Position numbers and translations under genes: made by a program. Below are positions 48,958-59,513 of a DNA stretch of 64,000 nt, one piece after another. Origin of the DNA: DATMER01 sp963741305. Its GTDB lineage: Bacteria > Acidobacteriota > Thermoanaerobaculia > Multivoradales > UBA5704. Location: the NCBI GenBank assembly GCA_963741305.1, contig CAVUHL010000003.1, positions 7,564,001-7,628,000 on the forward strand, written 5' to 3'. Positions within the stretch are counted from its first letter, which is position 1; each line of letters opens with the position of its first letter. The notes below the pieces were generated by a model. The model was not told the DNA's origin. It saw only the letters and a program-made list of their open reading frames with translations, and made no database searches.

Positions 48958-51633
48958 ATGGGAGATGTAGTGAAAAGAAGACAGAACGACCGATGGCAGC
49001 GTCTGTGCGCATCGGCGACCATCCTGGCCCTGGCAGCGGGGTTCGGCTGCACCTCCTCGAAGCCTGCCCGCGTCGTCGAGGCTGCGCCGGCTTCCCGTCA
49101 GGCCAATGCCGCCAATGCCGCCAATACCGCCAATATGGCCGCGGTGGCCGAGATCCGCACGCTCGATCTGCGTGAAGGGGCGCCGGAGGTCTTCGTCGAC
49201 CTCGAGTCGAGCGCGCCCCTCGTGTGGACCAGCTTCCGCAATGCCGATGGGAAGGTCGTCGTCGAGCTCCCCAACTCGGCCGCCAGGGACGGCCTCGCCG
49301 ACCTCTCCCCGGAGGACGGGCTGGTCTCCGCGCTGCAGGTCCAGCGCAACCCGGAGGGGAGCCGCGCGATGACCCGCCTGGTCATTGCGACCCGGCAGGA
49401 GGTGGAGCACTCCATCACCGCCGACGGCAACCGCCTGCAGATCCGGCTGCTCCCCGTCGAGCAGCAGGCCGAATCGGGGTCCGAGCCCGCGAAGCTCGCC
49501 TTCGAGCCGCTCGGCCCCGACAGCCCGCGCGGCGAAGAGCCGATGGCTGAGCCAGAGCCAATGATCCCGGCGGCCAGCGAGCCCGAGCCCGAGCCGGTCC
49601 AGGTCGCGGCGTCCGCGCCCTCGGGCCCGGTCGACCTCGGCACGCCGGACCGTCCGGCCGTCGCTCCGGCCCCGTCCGGCGTCACCGCCACGCGGCTCGA
49701 AGGGATCGAGGTCCTTACCTCCGAGGGCGGCGCGGTCATCCGCATTGCCGGCGACGGCGAGTTCCCCTACTCGACCTTCGCCCTCGCCGCGCCCGACCGT
49801 TTCATCATCGACCTCGAAGGGGTCGTCAACCGCAGCCCGCGGCCGACGCTGTCGGTCGAAGGCGGCATCGTCGAGCGGGTGCGGGTGGCCCAGTTCAAGC
49901 CGCTCCCCCGGCCCGTCTCGCGCGTGGTCTTCGACCTGAGCCGCGGCGTGGTGCCGGTCATCGAGCGCACCTCGGATGCTTTGGTGGTGAGCTTCCCGAG
50001 CGTCTCGGGCAATGCCACCGTCAAGGTGTCGCCCGCCGCTCGGATCGCCGCCGCGAGGACGGAGGAGATACCGGAAGAAGAAGCGCCTGAGCCTGAGCCC
50101 GAGCCGGTCCGGCAGGCCCGCTCGCCGCGGCCCGCGGCCCAGGTCTCGGACCTGGCCCTGGCCCAGGGCGGCAGCTCTCAGGGGGGCTCCCTCCGCGAGC
50201 CGGACATCGAGGTCGAGGAGGCGAACGCCGCCCCTCCGCCGACGGCGCCGCCGCCGCCGGTAGCTCCGGCGGGACCGACGGGAGATCCCTCGATGGTCCA
50301 GGTGCGCCCGGCGACGCGCCGGCCGGCCGCATCCACCGAGGTCCCCGCCACCGGCGGCAGCACCGGCGCCGCGATCCAGAGCTTCGAGGCTCAGGCCATC
50401 GGCACCGAGCGGGTGTACACCGGCGAGCCGATCGACCTCAAGGTCACCAACGCGGACGTGACCGAAGTGATCCGCACGTTTGCCCAGATCAGCGGCCTCA
50501 ACGTCCTGGTGCAGCCCGGTGTGACGGGTGCCGTGACCGCGGAGCTGGAGAACGTCCCCTGGGACCAGGCCCTGGAGCAGATCCTCAAGATCAACGGCCT
50601 GGGCTACGAGGTCGAGGGCAACGTGATGAGGATCGCCCCGGTGGCGATCCTGCGCCAGGAGGCCCAGGAAGAGCAGCAGCTCGCGCAGGCCAAGGCACTG
50701 TCGATCCCGCTGCAGACGATCTACCGCCGGCTCAGCTATGCCAGCGCCAGCCAGATCTCCATGCTCCTGCGCAGCGGCCAGTCCGGCCTGCTGTCGCAGC
50801 GCGGCAGCGTGATCGTGGACGACCGGACGAACAGCCTGATCATCAAGGAGCTGCCGGCGTTCATGGACACGATCGTGTCGGTGATCGACCGGCTCGACTC
50901 GCCCGAGCCGCAGGTCATGATCGAGGCCCGGATCATCGAGACGACGAAGCGGTTCACCCGCGAGTTCGGCATCGACTGGGGCTTCTCCGGGATCTCCAGC
51001 CCGGCCACCGGCAACACCACCGGCCTGGTCTTCCCGAACCAGGGCACGGTCACCGGCGGCGTCAACGTGCCCGGCGGCGGCGATGCCGGCACGCTCGCCT
51101 TCCGCCTTGGCAACGTGCTCAACACCTTCTCCCTCGACGTCGCGCTCCAGGCAGCCGAGAGCGAGGGCCTGATCAACATCCTGTCCGCGCCCAAGGTGGC
51201 CACGCTCAACAACCAGCAGGCCTCGATCCAGAGCGGCCTGCAGATCCCCATCCAGACGATCGCCAACAACACGGTGACCGTGCAATACGTGTCCGCCACC
51301 CTGCAGCTCCAGGTGACACCGCAGGTGACGGCCGAGGGCACGGTGCTCATGACGATCAACATCTCCAAGCGCGAGCCGCAGCTCGCCTTCCTGGTCCCGG
51401 GCGCCACCAACGCGCCGATCGCGACCAAGGAGGCGCAGACCCGCCTGCTCGTCCGCGATGGCGGCACCGCGGTCATCGGCGGCATCTACAAGGTGTCCAC
51501 CGACCAGGGCGAGGACCGGGTCCCCGGCCTGGCGAACATCCCGATCATCGGCAACCTGTTCAAGAACAAGTCCCGGCGTGAAGAGAACGAGGAGCTCCTC
51601 ATCTTCATCACGCCCCGGGTCATGAAGCTTTGA
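48958..51633 (+). CDS. pilQ: Type IV pilus secretin PilQ
   Basis: 891 residues from ATG 48958, with GGAGG upstream. Hydrophobic leader (SATILALAAGFGC), two AMIN-type domains (VDLESSAPLVWTSFRNADGK; VIRIAGDGEFPYSTFALAAP), a long Pro/Glu/Ala linker, the STN/N0 domain (DLKVTNADVTEVIRTFAQIS), an N1-type domain and the secretin core (EARIIETTKRFTREFGIDWG; VPGLANIPIIGNLFKNKSRR). Outer-membrane pore for the pilus. Confidence 0.95.
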   Translation: MGDVVKRRQNDRWQRLCASATILALAAGFGCTSSKPARVVEAAPASRQANAANAANTANMAAVAEIRTLDLREGAPEVFVDLESSAPLVWTSFRNADGKVVVELPNSAARDGLADLSPEDGLVSALQVQRNPEGSRAMTRLVIATRQEVEHSITADGNRLQIRLLPVEQQAESGSEPAKLAFEPLGPDSPRGEEPMAEPEPMIPAASEPEPEPVQVAASAPSGPVDLGTPDRPAVAPAPSGVTATRLEGIEVLTSEGGAVIRIAGDGEFPYSTFALAAPDRFIIDLEGVVNRSPRPTLSVEGGIVERVRVAQFKPLPRPVSRVVFDLSRGVVPVIERTSDALVVSFPSVSGNATVKVSPAARIAAARTEEIPEEEAPEPEPEPVRQARSPRPAAQVSDLALAQGGSSQGGSLREPDIEVEEANAAPPPTAPPPPVAPAGPTGDPSMVQVRPATRRPAASTEVPATGGSTGAAIQSFEAQAIGTERVYTGEPIDLKVTNADVTEVIRTFAQISGLNVLVQPGVTGAVTAELENVPWDQALEQILKINGLGYEVEGNVMRIAPVAILRQEAQEEQQLAQAKALSIPLQTIYRRLSYASASQISMLLRSGQSGLLSQRGSVIVDDRTNSLIIKELPAFMDTIVSVIDRLDSPEPQVMIEARIIETTKRFTREFGIDWGFSGISSPATGNTTGLVFPNQGTVTGGVNVPGGGDAGTLAFRLGNVLNTFSLDVALQAAESEGLINILSAPKVATLNNQQASIQSGLQIPIQTIANNTVTVQYVSATLQLQVTPQVTAEGTVLMTINISKREPQLAFLVPGATNAPIATKEAQTRLLVRDGGTAVIGGIYKVSTDQGEDRVPGLANIPIIGNLFKNKSRREENEELLIFITPRVMKL

Positions 51634-51650
51634 CCGGCAGGAGCGAGAAA

Positions 51651-52190
51651 ATGAAACGTACTGTCTCTTTCCTTTTTCTGGCCGTCCTGGTCCTCGCTCT
51701 CGGCAGCTGCCAGAGCCGGACCGACCGGAGCGAGGGCTCCGTGCTCCTGTCGGTGACCAGCTTCGACGAGCTGCCCCTGGTGGTCAGCGTCGTCGATGGC
51801 GGTCCCCTGCAGGTCGGTGAGGTCACGCTCCAGAACTTTGCCAAGGACCCGAACGGCACCACCAGCGAGCTGCAGTCGATCGAGCTGCGCAGCTACGAGG
51901 TGCGTTACTCCCGGCGCGACACCGGCACGCGCCTGCCGCCGCCGATGGTGAAGTCGATCTTCAGCCTGGTCCCGGTCAACGGCACGGCGACGATCACGGA
52001 CCTGCCGTTCCTGTCCCTCGACCAGCTGCTCAACGTGCCTCTGTCCGACCTGGCCACCACCGGAGCGGACCGGGAGACCGGCAGCCGGGTCATCGTCCTC
52101 AACGTGACCATGCGTTTTTTCGGCCGTACGCTCGCGGGCGACAACATCGCCTCCGATCCGGCCTCGTTCACGGTCGAAGTCGTGCCGTAG
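51651..52190 (+). CDS. Putative lipoprotein, pil-cluster associated
   Basis: 179 residues from ATG 51651. A lipoprotein leader (FLFLAVLVLALGSC, lipobox LGSC). The rest is probably beta-rich (LLSVTSFDELPLVVSVVDGG; VGEVTLQNFAKDPNG; RVIVLNVTMRFFGRTLAGDN). No family is recognised. It lies 17 nt after pilQ and 18 nt before the IPT lipoprotein, so it belongs to the pil transcription unit and may be a pilus- or secretin-associated envelope component. Confidence 0.7.
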   Translation: MKRTVSFLFLAVLVLALGSCQSRTDRSEGSVLLSVTSFDELPLVVSVVDGGPLQVGEVTLQNFAKDPNGTTSELQSIELRSYEVRYSRRDTGTRLPPPMVKSIFSLVPVNGTATITDLPFLSLDQLLNVPLSDLATTGADRETGSRVIVLNVTMRFFGRTLAGDNIASDPASFTVEVVP

Positions 52191-52208
52191 TCTTTTCAGG
52201 AGCAAGGT

Positions 52209-54047
52209 ATGAAACCGTCGAGGATCGTTTTCCAACTGCTCTTAATGCTCGTCCTGGTAGCGGCGTTCGGCTGCCAGTCCGACTCGCCCACAGAGCCGTC
52301 GAACGTGCCGCCGTCCGCGCCGATACCGCCGGTGCCGGTGACGACCTACACCATCACCGTGACCCCGAGCCCCGGGCAGCTCACGGCTGGGGCGGGCGCC
52401 AGCAGCACCATCACGGTCGACGTGCGCCGCACCGACACGGGTCAGCCTCCCCCTGACCTGACGGATGTGACGATCACGACGAACATCGGCAGCTTCGGCG
52501 CCTTGGGCAGCGGCACGAGGGAAGTGACGCTCGACCTGGTCAACGGCAGGGCACAGACCGTGCTCTTCGCCGACGACCAGGTGGGGACCGCCACGGTCCG
52601 GGCGGTCGTGGGCCCCAGCGCCGGCGCGGCCAACGTCGCGATCGGCCAGGCCGGGACCTTCTTCATCTCGTCGGTGACCCCCTCGGTCGGTACCCCCCAG
52701 GGCGGCGAGGAGGTCTCGATCCTGGGTGGAGGCTTTGACGAGCCCGTCCGGGTGACGTTCAACGGCGCCGCGGCGCAGGTGCGCTCGGTCTCGGCGACCC
52801 GGATCCGGGTCGTCGTGCCGCCGGCCGTCGCCTCGGGGACCAGCGTCGGCGTCGGCCAGTCGGTGCCGGTGACCGTCGCGGTGACGATCAACTACAACGA
52901 GGCGACCGGCGCTGCCACCGACTCGCTGCCGTCCGGCTTCACCTACTCGCTCGGCGGCACGGTGCAACAGCCGGCGATCCTGTCGGTGACGCCCAACGCC
53001 GGCACCAACGACGGCGGCACCCGCATCACGATCGTGGGCGAGGGCTTCCAGGCTCCGGTGCAGGTCCTCTTCGGCTCCGGCGCCGTGGGCAGCTTCGACG
53101 GCATCGAGGCCACGGTCCTGGAGACGTCGCCCAACCGGCTCGTCGTCCTCTCCCCGGCCGCCTCGGGCTTCGGCCAGAACAACGTCAACCAGCTCGTGAG
53201 CATCCTGGTGAGGAACCTGAACAACGGCTTCTCCACGGTGACGGCCGCCGCCTTCAGGTACGGCAACCAGGTCATCATCACCGCCATGGGGCCGGGCTCC
53301 GGCCCGTACACCGGCGGCACGCGCGTGACCATCTTCGGCCAGGGCTTCGACGATCCGGTCGCCGTTTCCCTGGGCGGCATCGGTCAGACCCCGGTCTCGG
53401 TGACCGGCACCGAGGTCGTCTTCATCACCAGCGGGGTTGCGCTCGCGAGCTGCCCGACCAATGGCATCGTCACGGCCACCGGCATCAGTGTGACCAACAT
53501 CGATACCGGCAACACCGGCACCGGCGCCATCGGCTTCAACTACGTCGTGCCGCTGCCTCTGCTCTTCGGGGTGAGCCCGCAGAGCGGCAACATCGGCTCG
53601 AACGTCACCCTGTCGGGGCAGAGCTTCAGCCCCAACGTTCAGGTGCTGTTCGGCGACGCGACCGGCGGCTCCTCGGCCTCGATCGTCAGCAAGTCGTCCA
53701 CGGCGATCACGGTCAGGGTGCCCACCCCGGCGACCGGCTTCACCTTCAGCACCGAGCCGTGCGACGGCAACGGCGACGGCATCGCCGGCGGTACGCGCGA
53801 CATCCCCACCGCCATCTCGGTGACGGTGCGCAACCTGGACGGCACCGGCTGCGCGGTGACGCTCAGCAACGCCTTTACCGTCAACCCGCAGAACTCGACC
53901 TGCACGGGCGACACGTCGACGCCTCCGCCGCCTCCGCCGCCCCCGGTCGTGCAGTGCACCGACACGTTCGACAATGACGGCGACGGCTTCATCGACGCCG
54001 CCGATCCGCAGTGCACGAGCCCGACGGACAACAGCGAGTCGTCGTAG
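52209..54047 (+). CDS. Large secreted protein with IPT/TIG-type Ig-like repeats
   Basis: 612 residues from ATG 52209. A hydrophobic leader ends in AAFGCQSD (a weak lipobox). A Pro-rich stretch and an invasin-like domain (SSTITVDVRRTDTGQPPPDL) precede about four IPT/TIG repeats, seen as GTPQGGEEVSILGGGFDEPV, GTNDGGTRITIVGEGFQAPV, GPYTGGTRVTIFGQGFDDPV and GNIGSNVTLSGQSFSPNVQV. A C-terminal DTFDNDGDGFIDAADPQC motif resembles a Ca-binding/thrombospondin-3-like segment. Cell-surface; possibly adhesion. Confidence 0.8.
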   Translation: MKPSRIVFQLLLMLVLVAAFGCQSDSPTEPSNVPPSAPIPPVPVTTYTITVTPSPGQLTAGAGASSTITVDVRRTDTGQPPPDLTDVTITTNIGSFGALGSGTREVTLDLVNGRAQTVLFADDQVGTATVRAVVGPSAGAANVAIGQAGTFFISSVTPSVGTPQGGEEVSILGGGFDEPVRVTFNGAAAQVRSVSATRIRVVVPPAVASGTSVGVGQSVPVTVAVTINYNEATGAATDSLPSGFTYSLGGTVQQPAILSVTPNAGTNDGGTRITIVGEGFQAPVQVLFGSGAVGSFDGIEATVLETSPNRLVVLSPAASGFGQNNVNQLVSILVRNLNNGFSTVTAAAFRYGNQVIITAMGPGSGPYTGGTRVTIFGQGFDDPVAVSLGGIGQTPVSVTGTEVVFITSGVALASCPTNGIVTATGISVTNIDTGNTGTGAIGFNYVVPLPLLFGVSPQSGNIGSNVTLSGQSFSPNVQVLFGDATGGSSASIVSKSSTAITVRVPTPATGFTFSTEPCDGNGDGIAGGTRDIPTAISVTVRNLDGTGCAVTLSNAFTVNPQNSTCTGDTSTPPPPPPPPVVQCTDTFDNDGDGFIDAADPQCTSPTDNSESS

Positions 54048-54077
54048 TCCGCCGGATCGTTTCCTGAAGTATCCTGG

Positions 54078-54115
54078 GGCGGCTGCCTGAAAGGGCAGCC
54101 GCCTTTGTTTTTCTC
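54078..54115 (+). terminator. Rho-independent terminator of the pil cluster
   Basis: GGCGGCTGCC / GGCAGCCGCC, a perfect 10-bp stem with a 6-nt loop followed by TTTGTTTTTC. It lies 31 nt after the IPT gene. Confidence 0.9.
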
Positions 54116-54352
54116 TAGGCGACAACGAGCCGCTCTAGGCAACAACGAAATCCTCTATGCGACTCCGACGGATTCTAGGCGACAAGGAAAGTCTAATTGC
54201 CGCATAGGAATAGATCTAGGCGACACCAAACAGTTGAGTGTCGCGTTCGAGGATCTTAGGCGACATCGAAAGATTCCTTGTCGCCTAAAGAGTTTCTTGG
54301 CGACATGAGAAAGCTCGGTGTCGCGAAGACCGATCTCTATGCGACAAGAAGT
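54113..54352. repeat. Array F: twelve 20-bp units alternating orientation
   Basis: Core TAGGCGACA or TGTCGCC(TA) recurs every 20 bp, with two one-base shifts (near 54200 and 54340). Units alternate: TAGGCGACA at 54257-54265 faces TGTCGCCTA at 54278-54286, a perfect 9-bp inverted repeat. Unit tails vary (CGAAAGATTC, CAAACAGT, and so on). It lies between the terminator and the gene at 54370. Confidence 0.88.
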
Positions 54353-54369
54353 CTGTTATTCTGGATCGG

Positions 54370-54861
54370 ATGAACGTAGACGAGATGATTGCCCGTCTGG
54401 AGACGAAGATCGCCTTTCACAAGGAGAAGGAGGAGGCGCACGCGCGGGAGGAGGCGGCGCACGGCCGGGAGCGGGCCGTGCACGAGGCCGGGCACCGGAA
54501 GGCGGCCGAGCAGCTCGAGGCGTTGAAGTCGGTCTCGGCGGCGGTGGAGGAGCTGGTGGCGGACGTCAGGTTGGCGCCGCGCCTGGCCTCGGCCGCGCTG
54601 CCGGAGAAGGTCACGCGCGGCAAGGGGCACTGGATCGCGCCTCTGCTGGAGCGGGTGATCGAGGCGAAGGAGCCCGGCGAGGTCTTCGGCGCCGCGTCGC
54701 TGATCGCCGAGATCGAGGGGTACTGGGGCACGCGGCTGCGCCACGAGATCGATCCGCGGAGCGCCGCCACCACCCTGCGCCGCTGGGCCGCCGAAGGGCT
54801 GCTCGACGTGGCCCGCAAGGGCACCTCCCACCGCGAGGGGCTGTACACGAAGCCGAAGTAG
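54370..54861 (+). CDS. Hypothetical protein with coiled coil and C-terminal helical domain
   Basis: 163 residues from ATG 54370. The first ~55 residues are a charged coiled coil (MIARLETKIAFHKEKEEAHA; then AEQLEALKSVSAAVEELVAD). The C-terminal half (GKGHWIAPLLERVIEAKEPG; IEGYWGTRLRHEIDPRSAAT; RWAAEGLLDVARKGTSHREG) resembles a winged-helix or replication-like helical domain, but not confidently. No family is recognised. It directly follows array F and is isolated from its neighbours. Confidence 0.6.
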   Translation: MNVDEMIARLETKIAFHKEKEEAHAREEAAHGRERAVHEAGHRKAAEQLEALKSVSAAVEELVADVRLAPRLASAALPEKVTRGKGHWIAPLLERVIEAKEPGEVFGAASLIAEIEGYWGTRLRHEIDPRSAATTLRRWAAEGLLDVARKGTSHREGLYTKPK

Positions 54862-54913
54862 ATTTGCCCTCTGCCTGGACGGGTGGCGGTCGCCGTTCGT
54901 ATACTCCATTGCT

Positions 54914-55888
54914 ATGAAACAAGCAGTCGCCCTACTCTCCCTTCTCTGTCTCCTCGCACCGGCCCTGGGCTGCGACAAGGCCTCGCCGGTCGCGCCGGCC
55001 GGTTCGATCCTGAGCCTCAGCGCCAACCCATCCAAGATCGGCCTGAACGGCAGCTCCACCATCACCATTGTGGGCCGCAAGCCGGATGGCAACCCGCTCA
55101 ACCCGGGGACGGAGATCCGGCTGTCCAGCGACCTGGGCACGCTCTCCCCTTCGATCGTGGAGGTGGACAGCGGCGGACGGGCGACGGCAACTCTCCGCGG
55201 CGACGGACGTTCGGGGCCCGCCAAGGTGACGGCCGCCACGGCCGATGCCACAGTGGACACGACGATCCAGATCGGTGAAACGGACACGACGAGGCCGACT
55301 CTCCTGGTATCGGTGAACCCGAGCACGGTCCCGGTGGAAGACACCGCCACTGTGACGGTGATCGCGCGCAACTCGGACGGTTCCCCCGTGCCCGCCGGCC
55401 AGACCGTGGTCCTGACCACTACCCTCGGGCGCCTCAGGCCGGACCGGCCGACCACCCGCGCCGACGGCACGGCCACAGCCACCCTCGAGGCCGGGAGCCA
55501 GGCCGGGACCGGCACGATCACGGCCATCGTCGGAGCGAGCGCCGCAGCGACTGCCACCGTGACGATCCTCGAGGCCGCGACGGACATCAGCGTCCAGGCG
55601 AACCCGCGCTCGATCCCGCGGTCGGGCGGCGAGGTCACGCTCACGGCCTTTGTGACCAATTCCCAGGGCCAGCCGCTGCAGGGCGCGCCGGTCACGTTCG
55701 AGGCCAGCCACGGGGCTCTCGAGGTCACCGGCGTGGTCTTCACGGACACCTCGGGTGTGGCCACGAACACGCTCACCGTGGACGACAATGACGTGCCCGC
55801 CAGCGTCAACGAGATCGAGGTGGAGGTCGGAACCCCCTCCGGCGACGGCACGCAGATCACGGACGAGACCACGATCGACATCCAGTGA
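54914..55888 (+). CDS. Secreted invasin/Big-type Ig-like repeat lipoprotein
   Basis: 324 residues from ATG 54914. Signal region (LLSLLCLLAPALGCDKA, a weak lipobox). Three Ig-like domains, each starting with a typical strand: ILSLSANPSKIGLNGSSTIT, LLVSVNPSTVPVEDTATVTV and DISVQANPRSIPRSGGEVTL, with the GxxxATLxxG pattern of Big_1/invasin domains. Likely anchored in the envelope; similar in style to the IPT protein upstream. Confidence 0.75.
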   Translation: MKQAVALLSLLCLLAPALGCDKASPVAPAGSILSLSANPSKIGLNGSSTITIVGRKPDGNPLNPGTEIRLSSDLGTLSPSIVEVDSGGRATATLRGDGRSGPAKVTAATADATVDTTIQIGETDTTRPTLLVSVNPSTVPVEDTATVTVIARNSDGSPVPAGQTVVLTTTLGRLRPDRPTTRADGTATATLEAGSQAGTGTITAIVGASAAATATVTILEAATDISVQANPRSIPRSGGEVTLTAFVTNSQGQPLQGAPVTFEASHGALEVTGVVFTDTSGVATNTLTVDDNDVPASVNEIEVEVGTPSGDGTQITDETTIDIQ

Positions 55889-55903
55889 TCTCACTTCAGG
55901 AAA

Positions 55904-55950
55904 GCCCCCTGCGGTCAAAGGTTTGGCCGCAGGGGGCCCGCTGCTATAAT
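55904..55950 (+). promoter_or_regulatory. Terminator hairpin fused to a candidate promoter
   Basis: CCCCCTGCGG pairs with CCGCAGGGGG (55905-55936, with extra CAAA/TTTG pairing in the loop). The -10 box TATAAT is at 55945-55950, and TTGGCC at 55923-55928 in the hairpin's right half is a 16-bp-spaced -35 candidate. The same bases could thus end one unit and start the TPR-roadblock-acc unit. Confidence 0.5.
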
Positions 55951-56006
55951 GCAGCCGCTTTGACCAACCAACCCGAAACCTACCGCTGCGCCCCGGGTGC
56001 GAACGC

Positions 56007-57305
56007 ATGACGGACGGTTCGATGCCCGACCGGCTCGCCCAGCTCAAGGCGCGCTGGGAATCCGATCCGAGCTCCCGCATCTTCCTCCAGCTCGCGGAGG
56101 AGTACCGCCACCAGGGCCGTATGCAGGAGGCGCTCGCCGTGCTCGACCGGGGGCTCCAGGAGCACCCGGGCTACCTCTCGGCCCTCGTGGCCAAGGGGCG
56201 CTGCCATCTCGAGCTGGGTGAGGCCGACGCCTCGCGCTCGGTGCTCGAGCGGGTGGTCAAGCAGGACGCCACCCAGATGGTGGCCAACAAGCTGCTGGTG
56301 CGCGCCTACCTGGAGACGGGCGACCCCGCCCGTGCCCGTGAGCGCCTCGACCTCTACAGCCTGCTCAACGACGGCGACCCCGAGATCGCAGAGCTCCGCC
56401 GGCAGATCAAGGTGATGGACCGTCCCAAAGAGAAGGAACGGCATGTTCCCGTGGCCTCGGACGACATCTTCGACCTCGGCGACGTCCGCCGGCAGTCGGC
56501 CGATGACGTCTTCGCCCTGGAAGCTCCGGCGGCGGTATCCCCGCCCGAGCAGATCCCGCCCGAGGAGGCCCCGGAGGAGGGGGATGGAGACCTCTTCCCC
56601 GGCCTCGTCTCCCACGCCAACCGCGAGCGCTACCTGACGAGCCTGGCTTCCGAAGGCATCTTCGAGGTGGGCCTGACGCCGATGCTCCCCTCGGAGGTCC
56701 CGTTCCCGTCCGAGCCCCCGGGGCTGGCCGCCTTTGCGCCTCCGACCGCGATGCCCGAGGAGCCGCCGCTCCCGGCCGAGTCCGATTTCTCGGTGATGCG
56801 CTTCGAGGAGCCGGGGATCTCCGAGCGCGAACCCGCCGAGGATGCCTCCTGGTTGGAGGACCTCCCTCTCGTTCCGGAGGTTGTGCCGGTAGCCGAGGCG
56901 TACGAGCCGGCGCCCCTTCCACCTCCCGCCGCTCCGGCGGAGGAGCCGGTTGAGGACCTCTGGGCCGATGATGAGGAGGAGGAACTGGAGCCGGAGTCCG
57001 AGCCCACCGCCACCCTCGGCGAGATCTACCTCCGCCAGGGGCACGCCGACGAGGCGGAGCGGATCTTCCGCGAAGTCCTGGAGAGGGAGCCGGGCAATGG
57101 AGCGGCCCTCGCCGGCCTCGAACGGATCGAGGAGACGCGCCAGGCCGTTCCCCAATCCGTACCTCGAGCCGCCGTGCTGGACGCGGGCAGCCTGCTCGCT
57201 GGCTTCCGGCCCGGTGGAATGACCGCGCGCAAGGTCTTCCTGCTGAACCGTTACCTCGAACGCATCCGGGGGAACCGCCTCCGGGGGGAACATAATGTTT
57301 CATGA
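56007..57305 (+). CDS. TPR protein with long acidic linker
   Basis: 432 residues from ATG 56007. N-terminal TPRs (FLQLAEEYRHQGRMQEALAV; LLVRAYLETGDPARARERLD) at ~20-135, then a ~200-residue Pro/Glu-rich low-complexity linker, and a last TPR-like unit (LGEIYLRQGHADEAERIFRE) near 340. Cytoplasmic scaffold; partner unknown. Its end overlaps the roadblock gene by 11 nt. Confidence 0.75.
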   Translation: MTDGSMPDRLAQLKARWESDPSSRIFLQLAEEYRHQGRMQEALAVLDRGLQEHPGYLSALVAKGRCHLELGEADASRSVLERVVKQDATQMVANKLLVRAYLETGDPARARERLDLYSLLNDGDPEIAELRRQIKVMDRPKEKERHVPVASDDIFDLGDVRRQSADDVFALEAPAAVSPPEQIPPEEAPEEGDGDLFPGLVSHANRERYLTSLASEGIFEVGLTPMLPSEVPFPSEPPGLAAFAPPTAMPEEPPLPAESDFSVMRFEEPGISEREPAEDASWLEDLPLVPEVVPVAEAYEPAPLPPPAAPAEEPVEDLWADDEEEELEPESEPTATLGEIYLRQGHADEAERIFREVLEREPGNGAALAGLERIEETRQAVPQSVPRAAVLDAGSLLAGFRPGGMTARKVFLLNRYLERIRGNRLRGEHNVS

Positions 57306-57651
57306 GCTACTGAGCCAGATCAGCGGCCGGATCGACGGCGCGCTCGCCCTCTCGCTCGTGGCCCGTGACGGCATGCCGGTCGAGTCGGTGACCTCCGACA
57401 GGGCGATCGACCTGGAGGCGCTCGGCGCCGAGATGGTCTCCCAGGCGCGCGCCATTTCGGCCAACCACCGCGAGCTGGAGGTCGGGGACGTCCAGCAGCT
57501 CTCCGTGACTACCGAGAGGGTGACCCTGATGGTAAGCACCGTCACCCCGGATTATTATCTGCTCCTCGTCCTGGGCCCGGATGGGAACTACGGCCGCGCC
57601 CGGTTCGAGCTCCGGCGAGCGCGCCTGCTCCTGGAGGACGAGCTTTCCTGA
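57295..57651 (+). CDS. Roadblock/LC7-domain protein
   Basis: 118 residues from ATG 57295. A roadblock fold: MFHELLSQISGRIDGALALS, VARDGMPVESV, then LGAEMVSQARAISANHRELE and MVSTVTPDYYLLLVLGPDGN. MglB-type proteins of this class regulate small GTPases in polarity and gliding; no GTPase gene is adjacent. Overlap with the TPR gene suggests the two proteins work together. Confidence 0.85.
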   Translation: MFHELLSQISGRIDGALALSLVARDGMPVESVTSDRAIDLEALGAEMVSQARAISANHRELEVGDVQQLSVTTERVTLMVSTVTPDYYLLLVLGPDGNYGRARFELRRARLLLEDELS

Positions 57652-57664
57652 GGGGGGCTGGGTC

Positions 57665-58162
57665 TTGTTGACGTTTGAACAAATCAAGGAGCTCATCGAG
57701 CTGGTCGCGCAGCGCCGGCTTCAAGGGTTGGAAATCGAGCGCTCGGGCTTCCGCCTGAAGGTGGAGGGGCAGCCCCAGGCGCAGCCGGCCGTCCAGGCCG
57801 CCGCTCCGGCCGAAGGTGCGTCCGCTCCGCCGCCGCCGTCGAGCAATACCGCGGCCATGCCGGCCGACTCCACCGCCATCGCCGCGGCCCCGCCGGCTGC
57901 TGCCCCCGCCGCGGACGCAGGCGCGCACATCGTCACCTCGCCCATCGTCGGCACCTTCTACCGCGCCGCTTCTCCGGATTCCGATCCGTTCGTCGAGGTC
58001 GGCTCCCGGGTCAAGAAGGGGCAGGTCCTCTGCATCATCGAAGCGATGAAGCTGATGAACGAGATCGAGTCGGACGCGGACGGCGTGGTCGCGCAGGTCT
58101 ACCCGCAGAACGCCCAGGCCGTCGAGTATGGCGAGCCTCTCTTCGCCATCCGGGCCGACTAG
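57665..58162 (+). CDS. accB: Acetyl-CoA carboxylase biotin carboxyl carrier protein
   Basis: 165 residues from TTG 57665 (GGGGGG upstream; TTG 57668 is also possible). An N-terminal helix (LTFEQIKELIELVAQRRLQG), an Ala/Pro linker, and the biotinyl domain with CIIEAMKLMNEIESDADGVV carrying the biotin Lys. Pairs with accC 7 nt downstream; accA/accD are not in view. Confidence 0.95.
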   Translation: MLTFEQIKELIELVAQRRLQGLEIERSGFRLKVEGQPQAQPAVQAAAPAEGASAPPPPSSNTAAMPADSTAIAAAPPAAAPAADAGAHIVTSPIVGTFYRAASPDSDPFVEVGSRVKKGQVLCIIEAMKLMNEIESDADGVVAQVYPQNAQAVEYGEPLFAIRAD

Positions 58163-58169
58163 AGCCTCG

Positions 58170-59509
<1,340 letters not shown>

Positions 59510-59513
<4 letters not shown>

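Noticed and set aside
45988..51285. Long minus-strand frames antisense to pilM-pilQ
   Set aside because: No recognisable protein motif; the pil genes on the plus strand have full domain support.
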